Source: Mesorhizobium temperatum
Lineage (GTDB): Bacteria; Pseudomonadota; Alphaproteobacteria; Rhizobiales; Rhizobiaceae
Assembly: GCF_002284575.1 (NCBI RefSeq)
Contig: NZ_NPKJ01000048.1
Span: 124,001-188,000 of the forward strand
Direction of reading: 5' to 3'
DNA length: 64,000 nucleotides
Each line of letters starts with the position of its first letter. The stretch's first letter is position 1. Shown piece after piece: positions 9,914 to 17,845 of the stretch. A program made the translations under genes and the position numbers. The notes below the pieces were generated by a model that did not search any database, was not told the origin of the DNA, and saw nothing but the letters and a program-made list of their open reading frames with translations.

Positions 9914-10722
9914 TGCCTTGCTCCCACTTCGGAAACTTCGCCTGACTTGATCAATCGCACCGTTCCGCGCCGCCCATTGCCGGAAACGAGATAGTCGGCC
10001 TCGCCCAGATTCTTCTCCTGAGTGTCGCTGATCGACCGCAGCGCCAATGTCAGGCGATCCGCCATCTGCTGGGCGACGGTGATGATTTCCGCCTGCTGCG
10101 GTGTCAGCTCCAGCGTCGCGGTCTGGCCGACCCTGGTCCTCTTGCCTTCCTCGTCCTCCTGGATGGTCTGGTCGATCGCCAGGACGCGAATGTTCTTGAG
10201 AATGGTTTCGGTCGTAAACCCGCTGCCGCCGCCCGCGGCATCGGCTCTGCGGGTCATGATGACGTCGACGAAATCATTGGGAAGAATGAAGCCGCCGGCC
10301 GAAGTGTCGGCCGATACGGCTGTGGCAACTGCCCGCATGCCGGAGGGCAGGATCGACGACATGAAGCTCTGTCCCTCGCCGATCAGTTTGGACCGCCGCA
10401 GCGGCTCACCGGCATACATCGCAACACGGGCGACGCCGCCTTTCAGTTTCTCAAGCGCATCGGGCTCCGCAGCGCGGGTTATGAAATTCGCGTTGATGCC
10501 GTCGGCCGGCCAGGACTGCCAGCTGATGTTGTTCTCGAGCGGGCTGCCCATCGGAACGTCGCCGGACAGGACAAGCACGTCCTGCAGCGCGATTGCCGGC
10601 GCCTTGGGGCCGGAATCGACGATTTGAGGCGGCGGAGCCGTGGCCATGTTTTTTGCGACATAGCCTGCGCCACCTGCCGCGGCCACCGCCACGCCCAGAA
10701 TGATCAGTCGGGATGCTGGCAT
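9910..10722 (-). CDS. cpaB: CpaB/RcpC, Flp pilus assembly protein with SAF domain
   Basis: About 270 residues. The N-terminus is a single membrane or signal segment (LIILGVAVAAAGGAGYVAKNM). A SAF-type domain starting near VLVLSGDVPMGSPLE follows, then the RcpC/CpaB C-terminal domain with LPNDFVDVIMTRR and ATLELTPQQAEIITVAQQ. CpaB is a periplasmic partner of the secretin. I start at the ATG at 10722 (MPASRLII) because an AAGG lies 9 nt upstream; the frame is open further upstream. That AAGG sits in one arm of a 12-bp inverted repeat, described separately. The stop overlaps cpaC. Confidence 0.9.
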   Translation of the reverse strand: MPASRLIILGVAVAAAGGAGYVAKNMATAPPPQIVDSGPKAPAIALQDVLVLSGDVPMGSPLENNISWQSWPADGINANFITRAAEPDALEKLKGGVARVAMYAGEPLRRSKLIGEGQSFMSSILPSGMRAVATAVSADTSAGGFILPNDFVDVIMTRRADAAGGGSGFTTETILKNIRVLAIDQTIQEDEEGKRTRVGQTATLELTPQQAEIITVAQQMADRLTLALRSISDTQEKNLGEADYLVSGNGRRGTVRLIKSGEVSEVGARQ

Positions 10723-10729
10723 CTGTCCG

Positions 10730-10795
10730 AACCTTGTTTTGGCAAATCCACGTAGCCAAGCCGGACCTTGCAGCGGCAATCGTCAAAACAAGGTT
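10730..10795 (-). promoter_or_regulatory. 12-bp perfect inverted repeat spanning the cpaB ribosome binding site
   Basis: AACCTTGTTTTG at 10730-10741 is exactly complementary to CAAAACAAGGTT at 10784-10795, with 42 bases between. On the minus strand the proximal arm contains the AAGG that lies 9 nt before the cpaB ATG. If the transcript folds, the ribosome binding site would be paired. It could instead be a protein-binding palindrome. There is no U-run, so it is not a classical terminator. Confidence 0.5.
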
Positions 10796-10945
10796 AATTT
10801 AATACTTACGATCGTGATTAATTTAAGGTTTACATAAATTTGAGGCATCCGGTCCGGACCGCAAAAAAGGCGCCCAAGCCGCCTGCCCAAAGGCCAGATC
10901 GAAGAAGGGAAGGCTGGTCTGACGAGGGAAGATTGATGGCGAGAA

Positions 10946-11464
10946 TTAAGCCGCCAGCCTTGCCAGCGCCCACGCCATCAACGGCGAGTTCGGAAAGGTG
11001 AGCAGCCCGCCAATGCCGAGCGCGATGCCATAGGGAACGCCGGTCGTCTCGTCGGCGAAATGGCGTAGAAACGGATTGTGGCTTGTGACGGCCGCAAGCG
11101 GCGATTTCCGATAGACGAGGATGGCGAGCGTCAGCAGGCCACCGATGAATGTCGAGGCTACGAGATATTGAATGAGATGGATGTTCAGCCCCATCCAGAG
11201 GGCAGTGGCGGCCAGTAGCTTGGCGTCGCCGCCTCCCATGCCGCCGAGCGCGAACAGAGCGAAGGTCAGGGCGAGAACCAGGCCGCCGGCGGCGAAATGC
11301 CAGCCATAGGTTGCCCAGTCCATGCCCGTCAGCGGCGCGACCAGGGCGAAGACGGCCACAAGCAGCACCGGCACGCGATTGGCGATCGTCATCGACAGCA
11401 TGTCGGAGATCGCGGCAAAGAGCATGCAGAACGGAAAGACGACGAAGATCAGGGCTTCAAGCAT
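10946..11464 (-). CDS. cpaA: CpaA/TadV, prepilin peptidase (A24 family)
   Basis: A 172-residue polytopic membrane aspartyl protease that cleaves the Flp pilin leader. The two catalytic aspartates are visible, one in AAISDMLSMTIANRVP near residue 20 and one in GMGGGDAKLLAA near residue 70 (the GxGD-type motif). About five to six hydrophobic helices are present, and the small size is typical of TadV/CpaA. I start at the ATG at 11464 (MLEALIFVV), since the upstream open frame runs into a tandem repeat. It lies between flp and cpaB, transcribed in the same direction. Confidence 0.93.
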   Translation of the reverse strand: MLEALIFVVFPFCMLFAAISDMLSMTIANRVPVLLVAVFALVAPLTGMDWATYGWHFAAGGLVLALTFALFALGGMGGGDAKLLAATALWMGLNIHLIQYLVASTFIGGLLTLAILVYRKSPLAAVTSHNPFLRHFADETTGVPYGIALGIGGLLTFPNSPLMAWALARLAA

Positions 11465-11536
11465 CGGCGCGGGCCTATGGTCACTGTACCTGGCCCAGCT
11501 TAGATATGTCCGATTAACGATTGATGAGGCCGAAAT

Positions 11537-11574
11537 TTCAAAATCGCCTGACACATTCAAAATCGCCTGACACA
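11537..11574. repeat. Two perfect tandem copies of a 19-bp unit
   Basis: The 19-base unit TTCAAAATCGCCTGACACA occurs at 11537-11555 and again at 11556-11574 without a change. It lies between cpaA and flp, directly beside the terminator-like palindrome after flp. No coding role is apparent. Confidence 0.85.
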
Positions 11575-11576
11575 AT

Positions 11577-11609
11577 GATCAAGGGCCGCCAACGAGGCGG
11601 CCCTTGATC
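11577..11609 (-). terminator. 14-bp perfect hairpin downstream of flp
   Basis: GATCAAGGGCCGCC at 11577-11590 pairs exactly with its complement at 11596-11609 across a 5-base loop. It begins 22 nt after the flp stop on the minus strand. No long U-run follows, so it may be a partial terminator or an mRNA-stabilising hairpin. Such an element would let abundant pilin mRNA accumulate relative to the downstream cpa genes. Confidence 0.7.
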
Positions 11610-11631
11610 CGAAAACGACCAGATGTCGCTA

Positions 11632-11805
11632 TTAGCCGGCGTTGTTGAGCGTAGTGGCGATCCCGTTGAACTTCGCGTTCAGCGCGTTGCCCAGCGAGCC
11701 GGCGCCGACCATGATGGCGAGCGCGATGAGAGCGGCGATCAGACCGTATTCGATAGCGGTCGCGCCGGATTCGTCCTTCACAAAACGTGCAATGAGATTA
11801 GACAT
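11632..11805 (-). CDS. Flp-family type IVb major pilin
   Basis: A 57-residue prepilin. It has a short basic leader (MSNLIARFVKDESGATAIEYG) with the Flp signature, in which a Glu-Tyr pair sits at the start of the hydrophobic core. The core itself is LIAALIALAIMVGAGSLG, and the tail is small and Asn/Gly-rich. Cleavage by CpaA is expected after the glycine of ESGATAIEY. A GGAG ribosome binding site precedes the ATG. It is the first gene of the minus-strand tad/cpa cluster. A strong hairpin after its stop suggests differential expression from cpaA and the genes beyond. Confidence 0.95.
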   Translation of the reverse strand: MSNLIARFVKDESGATAIEYGLIAALIALAIMVGAGSLGNALNAKFNGIATTLNNAG

Positions 11806-11952
11806 TCGAGAGCTCCTACTCCAGGTGTTACAGCAATTCCGTCAACTTCTCTTGGCGGCTGATCGGATGCTGCCAATCTATGGGGAAGCTCTTTCGATCG
11901 GCTTAATAAACAGCCTTACCGATTCCTTTCCGGCTTCGATGACATGCCGTGG

Positions 11953-11967
11953 TTAACCGTAAACTAA
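11953..11967. promoter_or_regulatory. Candidate CtrA-like site upstream of flp (TTAA-N7-CTAA)
   Basis: TTAA, seven bases, then CTAA lies about 150 nt upstream of the flp start, in the divergent region with the plus-strand pilus genes. It is one base from the TTAA-N7-TTAA CtrA consensus. Pilin control by CtrA is known in Caulobacter; here it is only a motif match. Confidence 0.22.
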
Positions 11968-12159
11968 GTGCGCCTAATGGACCCGACCGGCACGCCAAAG
12001 GGCGCGAAAGCCGCAATTCAGCGATTGGGAAAGGGGCGACCCGCTTCAGGCGATCACGATGCCGATCCCGACATCATCACGCCTCCCCATCCGCTTAACC
12101 GTTGGTTCACCAATCTCGTTCATGTTCCGTTGAGCAGTTTGCCGCCGTGGAGCGCTTCA

Positions 12160-12582
12160 ATGACCGGGCCGAGATCGTCATTCCCGATTGTCGCGCTTCT
12201 TGCCGCCACGGCCTTTGTCGTGCCGGCCAAGGCTGGTGCCGGCATCGAGGTCACGATGAACCAGGCGAAGATCGTCAAACTGTCGCGCGCCGCCGATACG
12301 ATCGTCGTCGGCAACCCGGCGATCGCCGACGCCGCCGTGCAGGATGCTTCGACGATCGTGCTGACGGGCAAGGGCTTTGGCGTCACCAACCTCGTTGTCC
12401 TAGATCAAGAGGGCCGTCCGATCGTCGACGAGCAGATCACCGTCGTGCGACAGGACGCGTCGTCGGTGCGCATCTATCGGCGTGCCGAAATACAGACCAT
12501 GTCGTGCACGCCGTATTGCGAAAGCTCGTATAAAAGCGATGCGGAGAAGGCCTCGGAAGCCGAGATAAGCGCCGGCCGGTAG
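12160..12582 (+). CDS. Pilus assembly protein with secretin N-terminal-type domain
   Basis: A 140-residue exported protein with a signal peptide (FPIVALLAATAFVVPAKAGA). A single domain follows, with AKIVKLSRAADTIVVGNPAI and VLTGKGFGVTNLVVLD. This is the T2SS/T3SS pilus N-terminal domain also found at the start of CpaC. The C-terminus has two cysteines (SCTPYCESS). I start at the ATG at 12160, where GGAG lies 7 nt upstream; the longer open frame starting at 11968 has no such support. It opens a plus-strand set divergent from flp, with TadE-like genes following. A periplasmic accessory role with the secretin is inferred. Confidence 0.85.
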   Translation: MTGPRSSFPIVALLAATAFVVPAKAGAGIEVTMNQAKIVKLSRAADTIVVGNPAIADAAVQDASTIVLTGKGFGVTNLVVLDQEGRPIVDEQITVVRQDASSVRIYRRAEIQTMSCTPYCESSYKSDAEKASEAEISAGR

Positions 12583-12733
12583 CGACCTGACCGTCTCGTC
12601 TCGCTGAAATGCCGCTTCGGTTATCGGCCTGTTAAAACCTTTCCCTCGAATTTAACGATCATCCAAACCGCACTTCAATGGGTTTGCGCTAATGTTCCCT
12701 CCGACACCCCTTCAGGATCGGCAGGCGCGGGAC

Positions 12734-13294
12734 ATGAGCAAAGCAGGACCAGCAGGCTTTTCAACGCGCTTCCTTGGCGACCGGCGCGGCAGCACGGCTT
12801 TGGAATTCGCGATGCTTGCGGTGCCATTTGCGCTCCTCGTCTTTGCCATACTGGAGAGCTGCATTTCATTTGCCGGGCAAGAGGTAATGGCCAATATCGC
12901 CGACGATGTCGCGCGCCAGCTACGGACGGGCCAGATAAGGCAGGCCAACGTAACGGAGGCCACGCTGAAGACCATGATCTGCAGCCGGCTGGAAATCATG
13001 GTCGCAAAGGACTGCCCCGGATTGCTGGTGGATCTGCGCGAATATCCGACCTTCGCCGATGCGGCCTCCGCACGCTTCAAGATCCAAGACGGTGAGATCG
13101 TGCTGACGCAAGGCACGAGTGCGAAGACCTTCACGGTGGCCCCGGGCTTGGCTGAATCGATAAACATGCTGCGGGTTTTTTACAAATGGCCCGTCATGAC
13201 CGATTTCATGGCCAAGTCGATGGCCAATCTGAAAGACGGCAACACGCTGCATTTCGCATCGGTGACCTGGCAGAACGAGCCGTTCGACAACTGA
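12734..13294 (+). CDS. tadE: TadE-like pseudopilin
   Basis: About 186 residues. The N-terminus has a basic leader followed by the TadE signature RRGSTALEFAMLAVPFALLVFAILE-type core; the Glu in ALEF is the pseudopilin position. The extracytoplasmic part includes a pair of cysteines (MICSRLEIMVAKDCPG). TadE and TadF are minor pilins processed by the same prepilin peptidase and needed for Flp pilus assembly. I start at the ATG at 12734 (MSKAGPAGF); the frame is open to 12692. It is followed 36 nt later by a second TadE-like gene. Confidence 0.87.
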   Translation: MSKAGPAGFSTRFLGDRRGSTALEFAMLAVPFALLVFAILESCISFAGQEVMANIADDVARQLRTGQIRQANVTEATLKTMICSRLEIMVAKDCPGLLVDLREYPTFADAASARFKIQDGEIVLTQGTSAKTFTVAPGLAESINMLRVFYKWPVMTDFMAKSMANLKDGNTLHFASVTWQNEPFDN

Positions 13295-13330
13295 AAACGC
13301 ACCGTTGCGTGGGTGGAAAAGGACGAGGGC

Positions 13331-13951
13331 ATGGCGCGTGCGGGGGCACATATGAGGGTCGCTGGGATCTGCGCGAAAGCCATCCGGTTCTGCTGCGATC
13401 GCCGCGGTGTCGCGGCGGTTGAGTTTGCCTTCATCGTGCCCGTCCTGCTGATCATGTACTTCATGACTATGGAAGCCTCGCAAGCCATCGAGACCAGCAA
13501 GAAGGTCAGTCGCATCGGCAGCATGGTGGCGGATCTCGTTACCCAGCAGCAGACCATCACGGCAGCCGATCTCGATGCGATCATGCAGATCGGCAACTCC
13601 GCCCTTCAGCCGTACAACCGATCGACCCCGGAAATCATCATCACCGCAATCCAGGTCACGGACGAAGCGACGCCGAAGATGGTGGTCGTTTGGTCACGCA
13701 AAATGGTCGGTGGCGCCTTCAGCGCCGGCGCCGCCAAAAACTCCATCACCACGGTTGCACCGACGCTCGAGATCAAGGGCACCTTTCTCATTCGCGTCGA
13801 AAGCAATCTCGCATACCAGCCGATCATCACCTGGTCGGCGGACAGTGAGAAACGGCTTGGATTGAGTTCGGCTTTCGACTCGATATCGATGCGCGAAACC
13901 TATTATCTCAGGCCCCGCAGGAGCCCGACGATTCCCTGCAGCACCTGCTGA
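13331..13951 (+). CDS. Second TadE/TadG-like pseudopilin
   Basis: About 206 residues. The leader-plus-core signature DRRGVAAVEFAFIVPVLLIM includes the conserved Glu, and SQAIETSKKVSRIGSMVADLVTQQ follows. The tail YYLRPRRSPTIPCSTC is typical of this rhizobial TadG-like family. It is much shorter than vWA-type TadG, so I call it TadE/TadG-like only. I start at the ATG at 13331, which has AAGGA 7 nt upstream; a GTG at 13313 is also in frame. Its 3' end overlaps a possible minus-strand ORF. Confidence 0.85.
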   Translation: MARAGAHMRVAGICAKAIRFCCDRRGVAAVEFAFIVPVLLIMYFMTMEASQAIETSKKVSRIGSMVADLVTQQQTITAADLDAIMQIGNSALQPYNRSTPEIIITAIQVTDEATPKMVVVWSRKMVGGAFSAGAAKNSITTVAPTLEIKGTFLIRVESNLAYQPIITWSADSEKRLGLSSAFDSISMRETYYLRPRRSPTIPCSTC

Positions 13952-14235
13952 AACGACCGCGCCAAACTCCGGCCGACATAGCTATCGGTCGTTGCCTGAC
14001 ACAAGGCGCACGATGGCTGCAGCCATTGCATGATCCTTCGGGGCGGCGACGGCGAAGCCGCCGGAATGTTTTGATTCCAGAAGAGGACATTCGACGTCGA
14101 TCTGAGATTGATGAGGAACACGGTCGGCGACGCCTCGATGGCCTCGCAGCCATCGTGGCTCTGCTGGGTGCGGCCTGGTCGAACCCAGTGCGCGCCGAAT
14201 GGCGAGGATGACATCGGCACGGTTCGTGTCCACAT
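13903..14235 (-). CDS. Possible hypothetical protein, antisense to the tadG-like 3' end
   Basis: A 110-codon open frame on the minus strand fills most of the 380-base gap between the TadE/G-like gene and deoB. It overlaps the former by 49 nt tail to tail. By eye its codons have G or C in most third positions, more than the competing 83-codon ORF at 13982-14233. The protein has a hydrophobic patch (SPTVFLINLRSTSNVLFW), a Cys-x-x-Cys (CALC) and a helical tail. I recognise no family and see no strong ribosome binding site. It may be spurious. Confidence 0.28.
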   Translation of the reverse strand: MWTRTVPMSSSPFGAHWVRPGRTQQSHDGCEAIEASPTVFLINLRSTSNVLFWNQNIPAASPSPPRRIMQWLQPSCALCQATTDSYVGRSLARSFQQVLQGIVGLLRGLR

Positions 14236-14334
14236 CTCAACTATCGCGCCAAGCCGTCTGCTTCCGAATTGCCAATGGCGGCGCCGCCCCCTATGTCTGG
14301 GCGGACAGACAAACGATAATAATGAACCCCTGCC

Positions 14335-15573
14335 ATGGCGCGCGCCTTTCTTTTTGTTCTCGATTCCTTCGGCATCGGCGGCGCGGCTGACGCCGAGCGC
14401 TATGGCGACGCCGGTTCCAACACGTTCGGACACATCGCCAGAGCCTGCGCGGAGGGCCGGGCGGATCGCGAGGGGCTGCGCAAAGGCCCGCTTTTCGTAC
14501 CCAACATGCTCTCGCTCGGCCTGGGTCACGCGGCGAAAACCGCGGCGGGATTCAGCATCGACATCGGCAGCAAGGTCCAGCTCGCCTCCTCGTTCCATGG
14601 CGCGGCGCAGGAGATTTCGAGCGGCAAGGACACGCCATCGGGCCATTGGGAAATCGCCGCCCTGCCGGTCCGCTTCGACTGGGGCTATTTCCCGGACACG
14701 GTTCCCGCCTTTCCAGCCGACCTGACCGAAGCGATCATCCGCGAAGGAGAGGTGCCGGGCATTCTCGGCAATTGCCATGCCCCGGGCACCGAGATCATCG
14801 AGCGTTTCGGCGAGGAGCATATCCGCACCGGCAAGCCGATCTGCTACACTTCGGTCGACTCCGTCCTACAGATCGCCGCGCATGAAGTTCACTTCGGCCT
14901 GGAACGGCTCTACGAATTCTGCAAGGTGGTGCGCAGGCTGGTCGATCCGCTGAACATCGGACGGGTGATCGCGCGGCCTTTCATTGGGGAAACCGCCGCC
15001 AGCTTTGAACGGACGCACAACCGCCGGGACTATTCGGTGCCGCCGCCCGAACCGACCCTGCTCGACCGGCTGACGGCGCGCGGCAGCCGGGTCATCGCGG
15101 TCGGCAAGATCGGCGACATCTTCGCCCATCGCGGCATATCGGAAGTGCGCAAGGCCGCCGGCAACATGGCGATGTTCGACAAAGCGCTCGGCGCGATGGA
15201 TGACGCGGGCGACGGCGATCTCGTCTTCGCCAATTTCGTCGATTTCGACACAGAGTTCGGCCATCGGCGCGACGTTGCCGGCTATGCCGCCGCGCTCGAG
15301 GCCTTCGACCGGCGGCTGCCGGAGGCGCTTGCACGGCTGAGGCATGGCGACCTTCTCATCCTCACGGCCGACCATGGCAACGATCCGACCTGGCACGGCA
15401 CCGATCATACACGCGAACGCATTCCGGTGATCGGCACGGGACCAGGTTTTGGCGGCGACATTGGGCTCAGAACGACCTTCGCCGACATCGGTGAAACCGT
15501 CGCCGAGCATCTTGGGCTGGCACGCGGCCGTCACGGCACCTCCTTCTATACAACGATAGGCGGCCATGCCTGA
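14335..15573 (+). CDS. deoB: Phosphopentomutase DeoB
   Basis: A 412-residue cytosolic enzyme that interconverts (deoxy)ribose 1-phosphate and 5-phosphate, linking nucleoside salvage to central metabolism. It belongs to the alkaline phosphatase superfamily. The N-terminal metal and nucleophile region starts [29 protein letters not shown] follows, and the C-terminal metal motif is [20 protein letters not shown]. The length is typical. The stop lies 8 nt inside mutM, so the two genes are probably translationally coupled. The ribosome binding site is weak. Confidence 0.95.
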   Translation: MARAFLFVLDSFGIGGAADAERYGDAGSNTFGHIARACAEGRADREGLRKGPLFVPNMLSLGLGHAAKTAAGFSIDIGSKVQLASSFHGAAQEISSGKDTPSGHWEIAALPVRFDWGYFPDTVPAFPADLTEAIIREGEVPGILGNCHAPGTEIIERFGEEHIRTGKPICYTSVDSVLQIAAHEVHFGLERLYEFCKVVRRLVDPLNIGRVIARPFIGETAASFERTHNRRDYSVPPPEPTLLDRLTARGSRVIAVGKIGDIFAHRGISEVRKAAGNMAMFDKALGAMDDAGDGDLVFANFVDFDTEFGHRRDVAGYAAALEAFDRRLPEALARLRHGDLLILTADHGNDPTWHGTDHTRERIPVIGTGPGFGGDIGLRTTFADIGETVAEHLGLARGRHGTSFYTTIGGHA

Positions 15574-16474
15574 GTTGCCTGAGGTCGAAACGGTGCGGCG
15601 GGGCCTGCAGCCGGTTCTGGAAGGCTCCCGCATCGCCCGCGTCGAGGCACGCCGGCCCGACCTGCGCTTTCCGTTTCCCGAAAAATTCTTGGAGAGGCTG
15701 ACCGGCAAGACGATTACGGCGCTCGGCCGCCGGGCCAAATACCTGACGATGCATCTCGAAGGCGGTCCGGTGCTGATCTGCCATCTCGGCATGTCGGGTT
15801 CGTTCCGCATCGAAACGTCCGATGACGGCGAAATGCCCGATAGCAGCGAAATGTTGGGCGCGTTTTATCTCGAGCGCTCGAAAAGCGCGGTGCACGACCA
15901 TGTCGTCTTCCATATCGTCTCTCCCGAAGGCGCCCGGTCCCGCGTGACTTTCAACGATCCGCGCCGTTTCGGCTTCATGCTGTTTTCCGAAGGGGCGCCC
16001 GACACGCATCCGATGCTGGCGGGGCTGGGCGTCGAGCCGACAGGCAATGCTTTGGACGGCGAGCTGCTCGCCTCGCTGCTGAAAGGCCGGAAGTCGCCGC
16101 TGAAGGCAGCACTTCTCGATCAGCGGTTGATCGCCGGGCTCGGCAATATCTATGTGTCGGAGGCCCTGTGGCGCGCCGGTCTGTCGCCGTTGCGCGAGGC
16201 GGGCACCATCGCAAAGCCTGGAAAGAAGGCCAAACAGCAGCGCGACGCCCTTGCCGAAGCAATCCGCGCGGTGATTGCCGATGCGATCGCCGCCGGCGGA
16301 TCGTCGCTGCGCGACTATGTGCAGACCGACGGGTCTCTGGGCTATTTCCAGCATTCGTTCGCGGTCTATGATCGCGAGGGCGAACCCTGCTCCAAGCACG
16401 GCTGCGGCGGCCACATAGAGCGCATCGTGCAAAGCGGGCGTTCCACCTTCTATTGCCGGACTTGTCAGTTGTGA
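15566..16474 (+). CDS. mutM: Formamidopyrimidine-DNA glycosylase MutM (Fpg)
   Basis: A 302-residue base-excision repair enzyme removing 8-oxoguanine and ring-opened purines. The N-terminus [15 protein letters not shown] supplies the catalytic Pro2 and Glu3. The H2TH region [19 protein letters not shown] is intact. The C-terminal zinc finger reads C-x4-C-x16-C-x2-C (PCSKHGC through FYCRTCQ), so the first pair has a spacing of four rather than two. To my knowledge rhizobial copies often share this. It overlaps deoB by 8 nt. Its stop codon lies inside the first unit of an 18-bp tandem repeat. Confidence 0.95.
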   Translation: MPELPEVETVRRGLQPVLEGSRIARVEARRPDLRFPFPEKFLERLTGKTITALGRRAKYLTMHLEGGPVLICHLGMSGSFRIETSDDGEMPDSSEMLGAFYLERSKSAVHDHVVFHIVSPEGARSRVTFNDPRRFGFMLFSEGAPDTHPMLAGLGVEPTGNALDGELLASLLKGRKSPLKAALLDQRLIAGLGNIYVSEALWRAGLSPLREAGTIAKPGKKAKQQRDALAEAIRAVIADAIAAGGSSLRDYVQTDGSLGYFQHSFAVYDREGEPCSKHGCGGHIERIVQSGRSTFYCRTCQL

Positions 16475-16523
16475 GCTAGGTGCCGGGTGCGAGCTAGGTG
16501 CCGGGTGTGACCTAGATGCCGAG
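16470..16523. repeat. Three decaying tandem copies of an 18-bp unit at the mutM stop
   Basis: Units at 16470-16487, 16488-16505 and 16506-16523 follow the pattern TGTGAGCTAGGTGCCGGG with one to three changes. Weaker traces continue to about 16556. The mutM TGA (16472-16474) falls in the first unit. The array ends just before the echA ribosome binding site. Confidence 0.75.
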
Positions 16524-16569
16524 TTGGACGCCAGATGTAAGCCAGATGACCGAGTGAGGAGATACAGTC

Positions 16570-17343
16570 ATGGCCTATGAAACGATTATCGTCGAAATCC
16601 GCGGCAAGGTCGGGCTGATCACGCTGAACCGGCCGAAGGCGCTCAATGCGCTGAACTCCCAGGTCCTGACGGAAGTGGTCGCGGCCGTGAACGGCTTCTG
16701 CGCGAATGCCGACATCGGCGCGATGGTCATCACCGGCTCCGAAAAAGCCTTCGCGGCAGGTGCGGACATCAAGGAAATGCAGGCGATCTCCTTTGTCGAC
16801 GCCTATGTGCAGGATTTCTTTGTCGGCTGGGAAGAGTTCACCCGGGCGCGCAAGCCTGTTATCGCGGCGGTGGCCGGCTATGCTCTCGGCGGCGGCTGCG
16901 AACTGGCGATGATGTGCGATTTCATCATCGCCGCCGACAACGCCAAATTCGGCCAACCCGAGATCACACTCGGCGTCATGCCGGGCATGGGCGGATCACA
17001 GCGCCTCACCCGCTTCGTCGGCAAATCGAAGGCGATGGACATGTGCCTGACCGGACGGATGATGGATGCGGCGGAAGCCGAGCGTTGCGGCCTGGTGTCA
17101 CGTGTCGTGCCCGCCGGCGAGCTGCTCGAGGAGGCATTGAAGGCGGCAGCCAAGATAGCCGATTTTTCGCTGCCGTCGGTGATGATGGCGAAAGAGGCCG
17201 TCAACCGCGCCTATGAAACGACACTGGCCGAAGGGCTGCGGTTCGAGCGCCGACTGTTTCACTCGCTGTTTGCGCTCGATGACCAGAAGGAAGGCATGGC
17301 GGCCTTTGCCGAGAAACGGAAGCCAAATTTCACGAACCGGTAG
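16570..17343 (+). CDS. Enoyl-CoA hydratase (crotonase family)
   Basis: A 257-residue cytosolic enzyme hydrating 2-enoyl-CoA in fatty acid beta-oxidation. The oxyanion-hole motifs [11 protein letters not shown] and [18 protein letters not shown] are present. Both catalytic glutamates are in place, one in the [19 protein letters not shown] segment and one near ALGGGCE. A GAGGAG ribosome binding site sits 8 nt before the ATG. It lies between mutM and rpsT, an arrangement common near rhizobial dnaA. The true chain-length preference cannot be read from sequence. Confidence 0.92.
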   Translation: MAYETIIVEIRGKVGLITLNRPKALNALNSQVLTEVVAAVNGFCANADIGAMVITGSEKAFAAGADIKEMQAISFVDAYVQDFFVGWEEFTRARKPVIAAVAGYALGGGCELAMMCDFIIAADNAKFGQPEITLGVMPGMGGSQRLTRFVGKSKAMDMCLTGRMMDAAEAERCGLVSRVVPAGELLEEALKAAAKIADFSLPSVMMAKEAVNRAYETTLAEGLRFERRLFHSLFALDDQKEGMAAFAEKRKPNFTNR

Positions 17344-17523
17344 ATCGTGACGACAACGGCCAGAAGCGAGCGACAGCAGCGGCCAAAAAGAAGGCGAAGC
17401 AGCGTTGACGCGCCGGAAAAGCTGAACTATAAGCCGCACCAACCGAGGCGGCCCTGTGGCTGCCCGTTTGTTTTTGCGCCCTGCGACATCCCGCGTGCGC
17501 CACCAGATCAGAAGAGAGGCATC

Positions 17524-17790
17524 ATGGCCAATACCTCCTCGGCCAAAAAGGCAACGCGCAAGATCGCCCGTCGCACGGCGATCAACAAGAACCGCCGCTC
17601 GCGCGTGCGGACCTACATCCGCCAGGTCGAAGAGGCGCTCGCCTCGGGCGACAAGGCCGCCGCGCAGGCTGCTTTCAAGGTGGCGGAACCGGAATTGATG
17701 CGCGCCGCGACCAAGGGCGTGGTGCACAAGAATACGGCATCCCGCAAGGTGTCGCGCCTGGCCCAGCGACTCAAGGTGCTGTCGGCCTAA
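17524..17790 (+). CDS. rpsT: 30S ribosomal protein S20
   Basis: An 88-residue basic protein that binds 16S rRNA early in 30S assembly. It is helical throughout and lysine/arginine-rich. The family start is [17 protein letters not shown], and the C-terminus has [17 protein letters not shown]. The ATG at 17524 is preceded by GAGAGG. The gene is followed by a clear intrinsic terminator and then the long dnaA upstream region. The rpsT-dnaA neighbourhood is common in Rhizobiales. Confidence 0.97.
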   Translation: MANTSSAKKATRKIARRTAINKNRRSRVRTYIRQVEEALASGDKAAAQAAFKVAEPELMRAATKGVVHKNTASRKVSRLAQRLKVLSA

Positions 17791-17820
17791 TATACCTTTA
17801 CTGATCTTGTCCTCTTCAAG

Positions 17821-17845
17821 CCCGGCCGCTCGTGCCGGGTTTTTT
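17821..17845 (+). terminator. Intrinsic terminator of rpsT
   Basis: CCCGGC (17821-17826) pairs with GCCGGG (17834-17839) across a 7-base loop, and six T residues follow at 17840-17845. It starts 30 nt after the rpsT stop. Confidence 0.85.
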
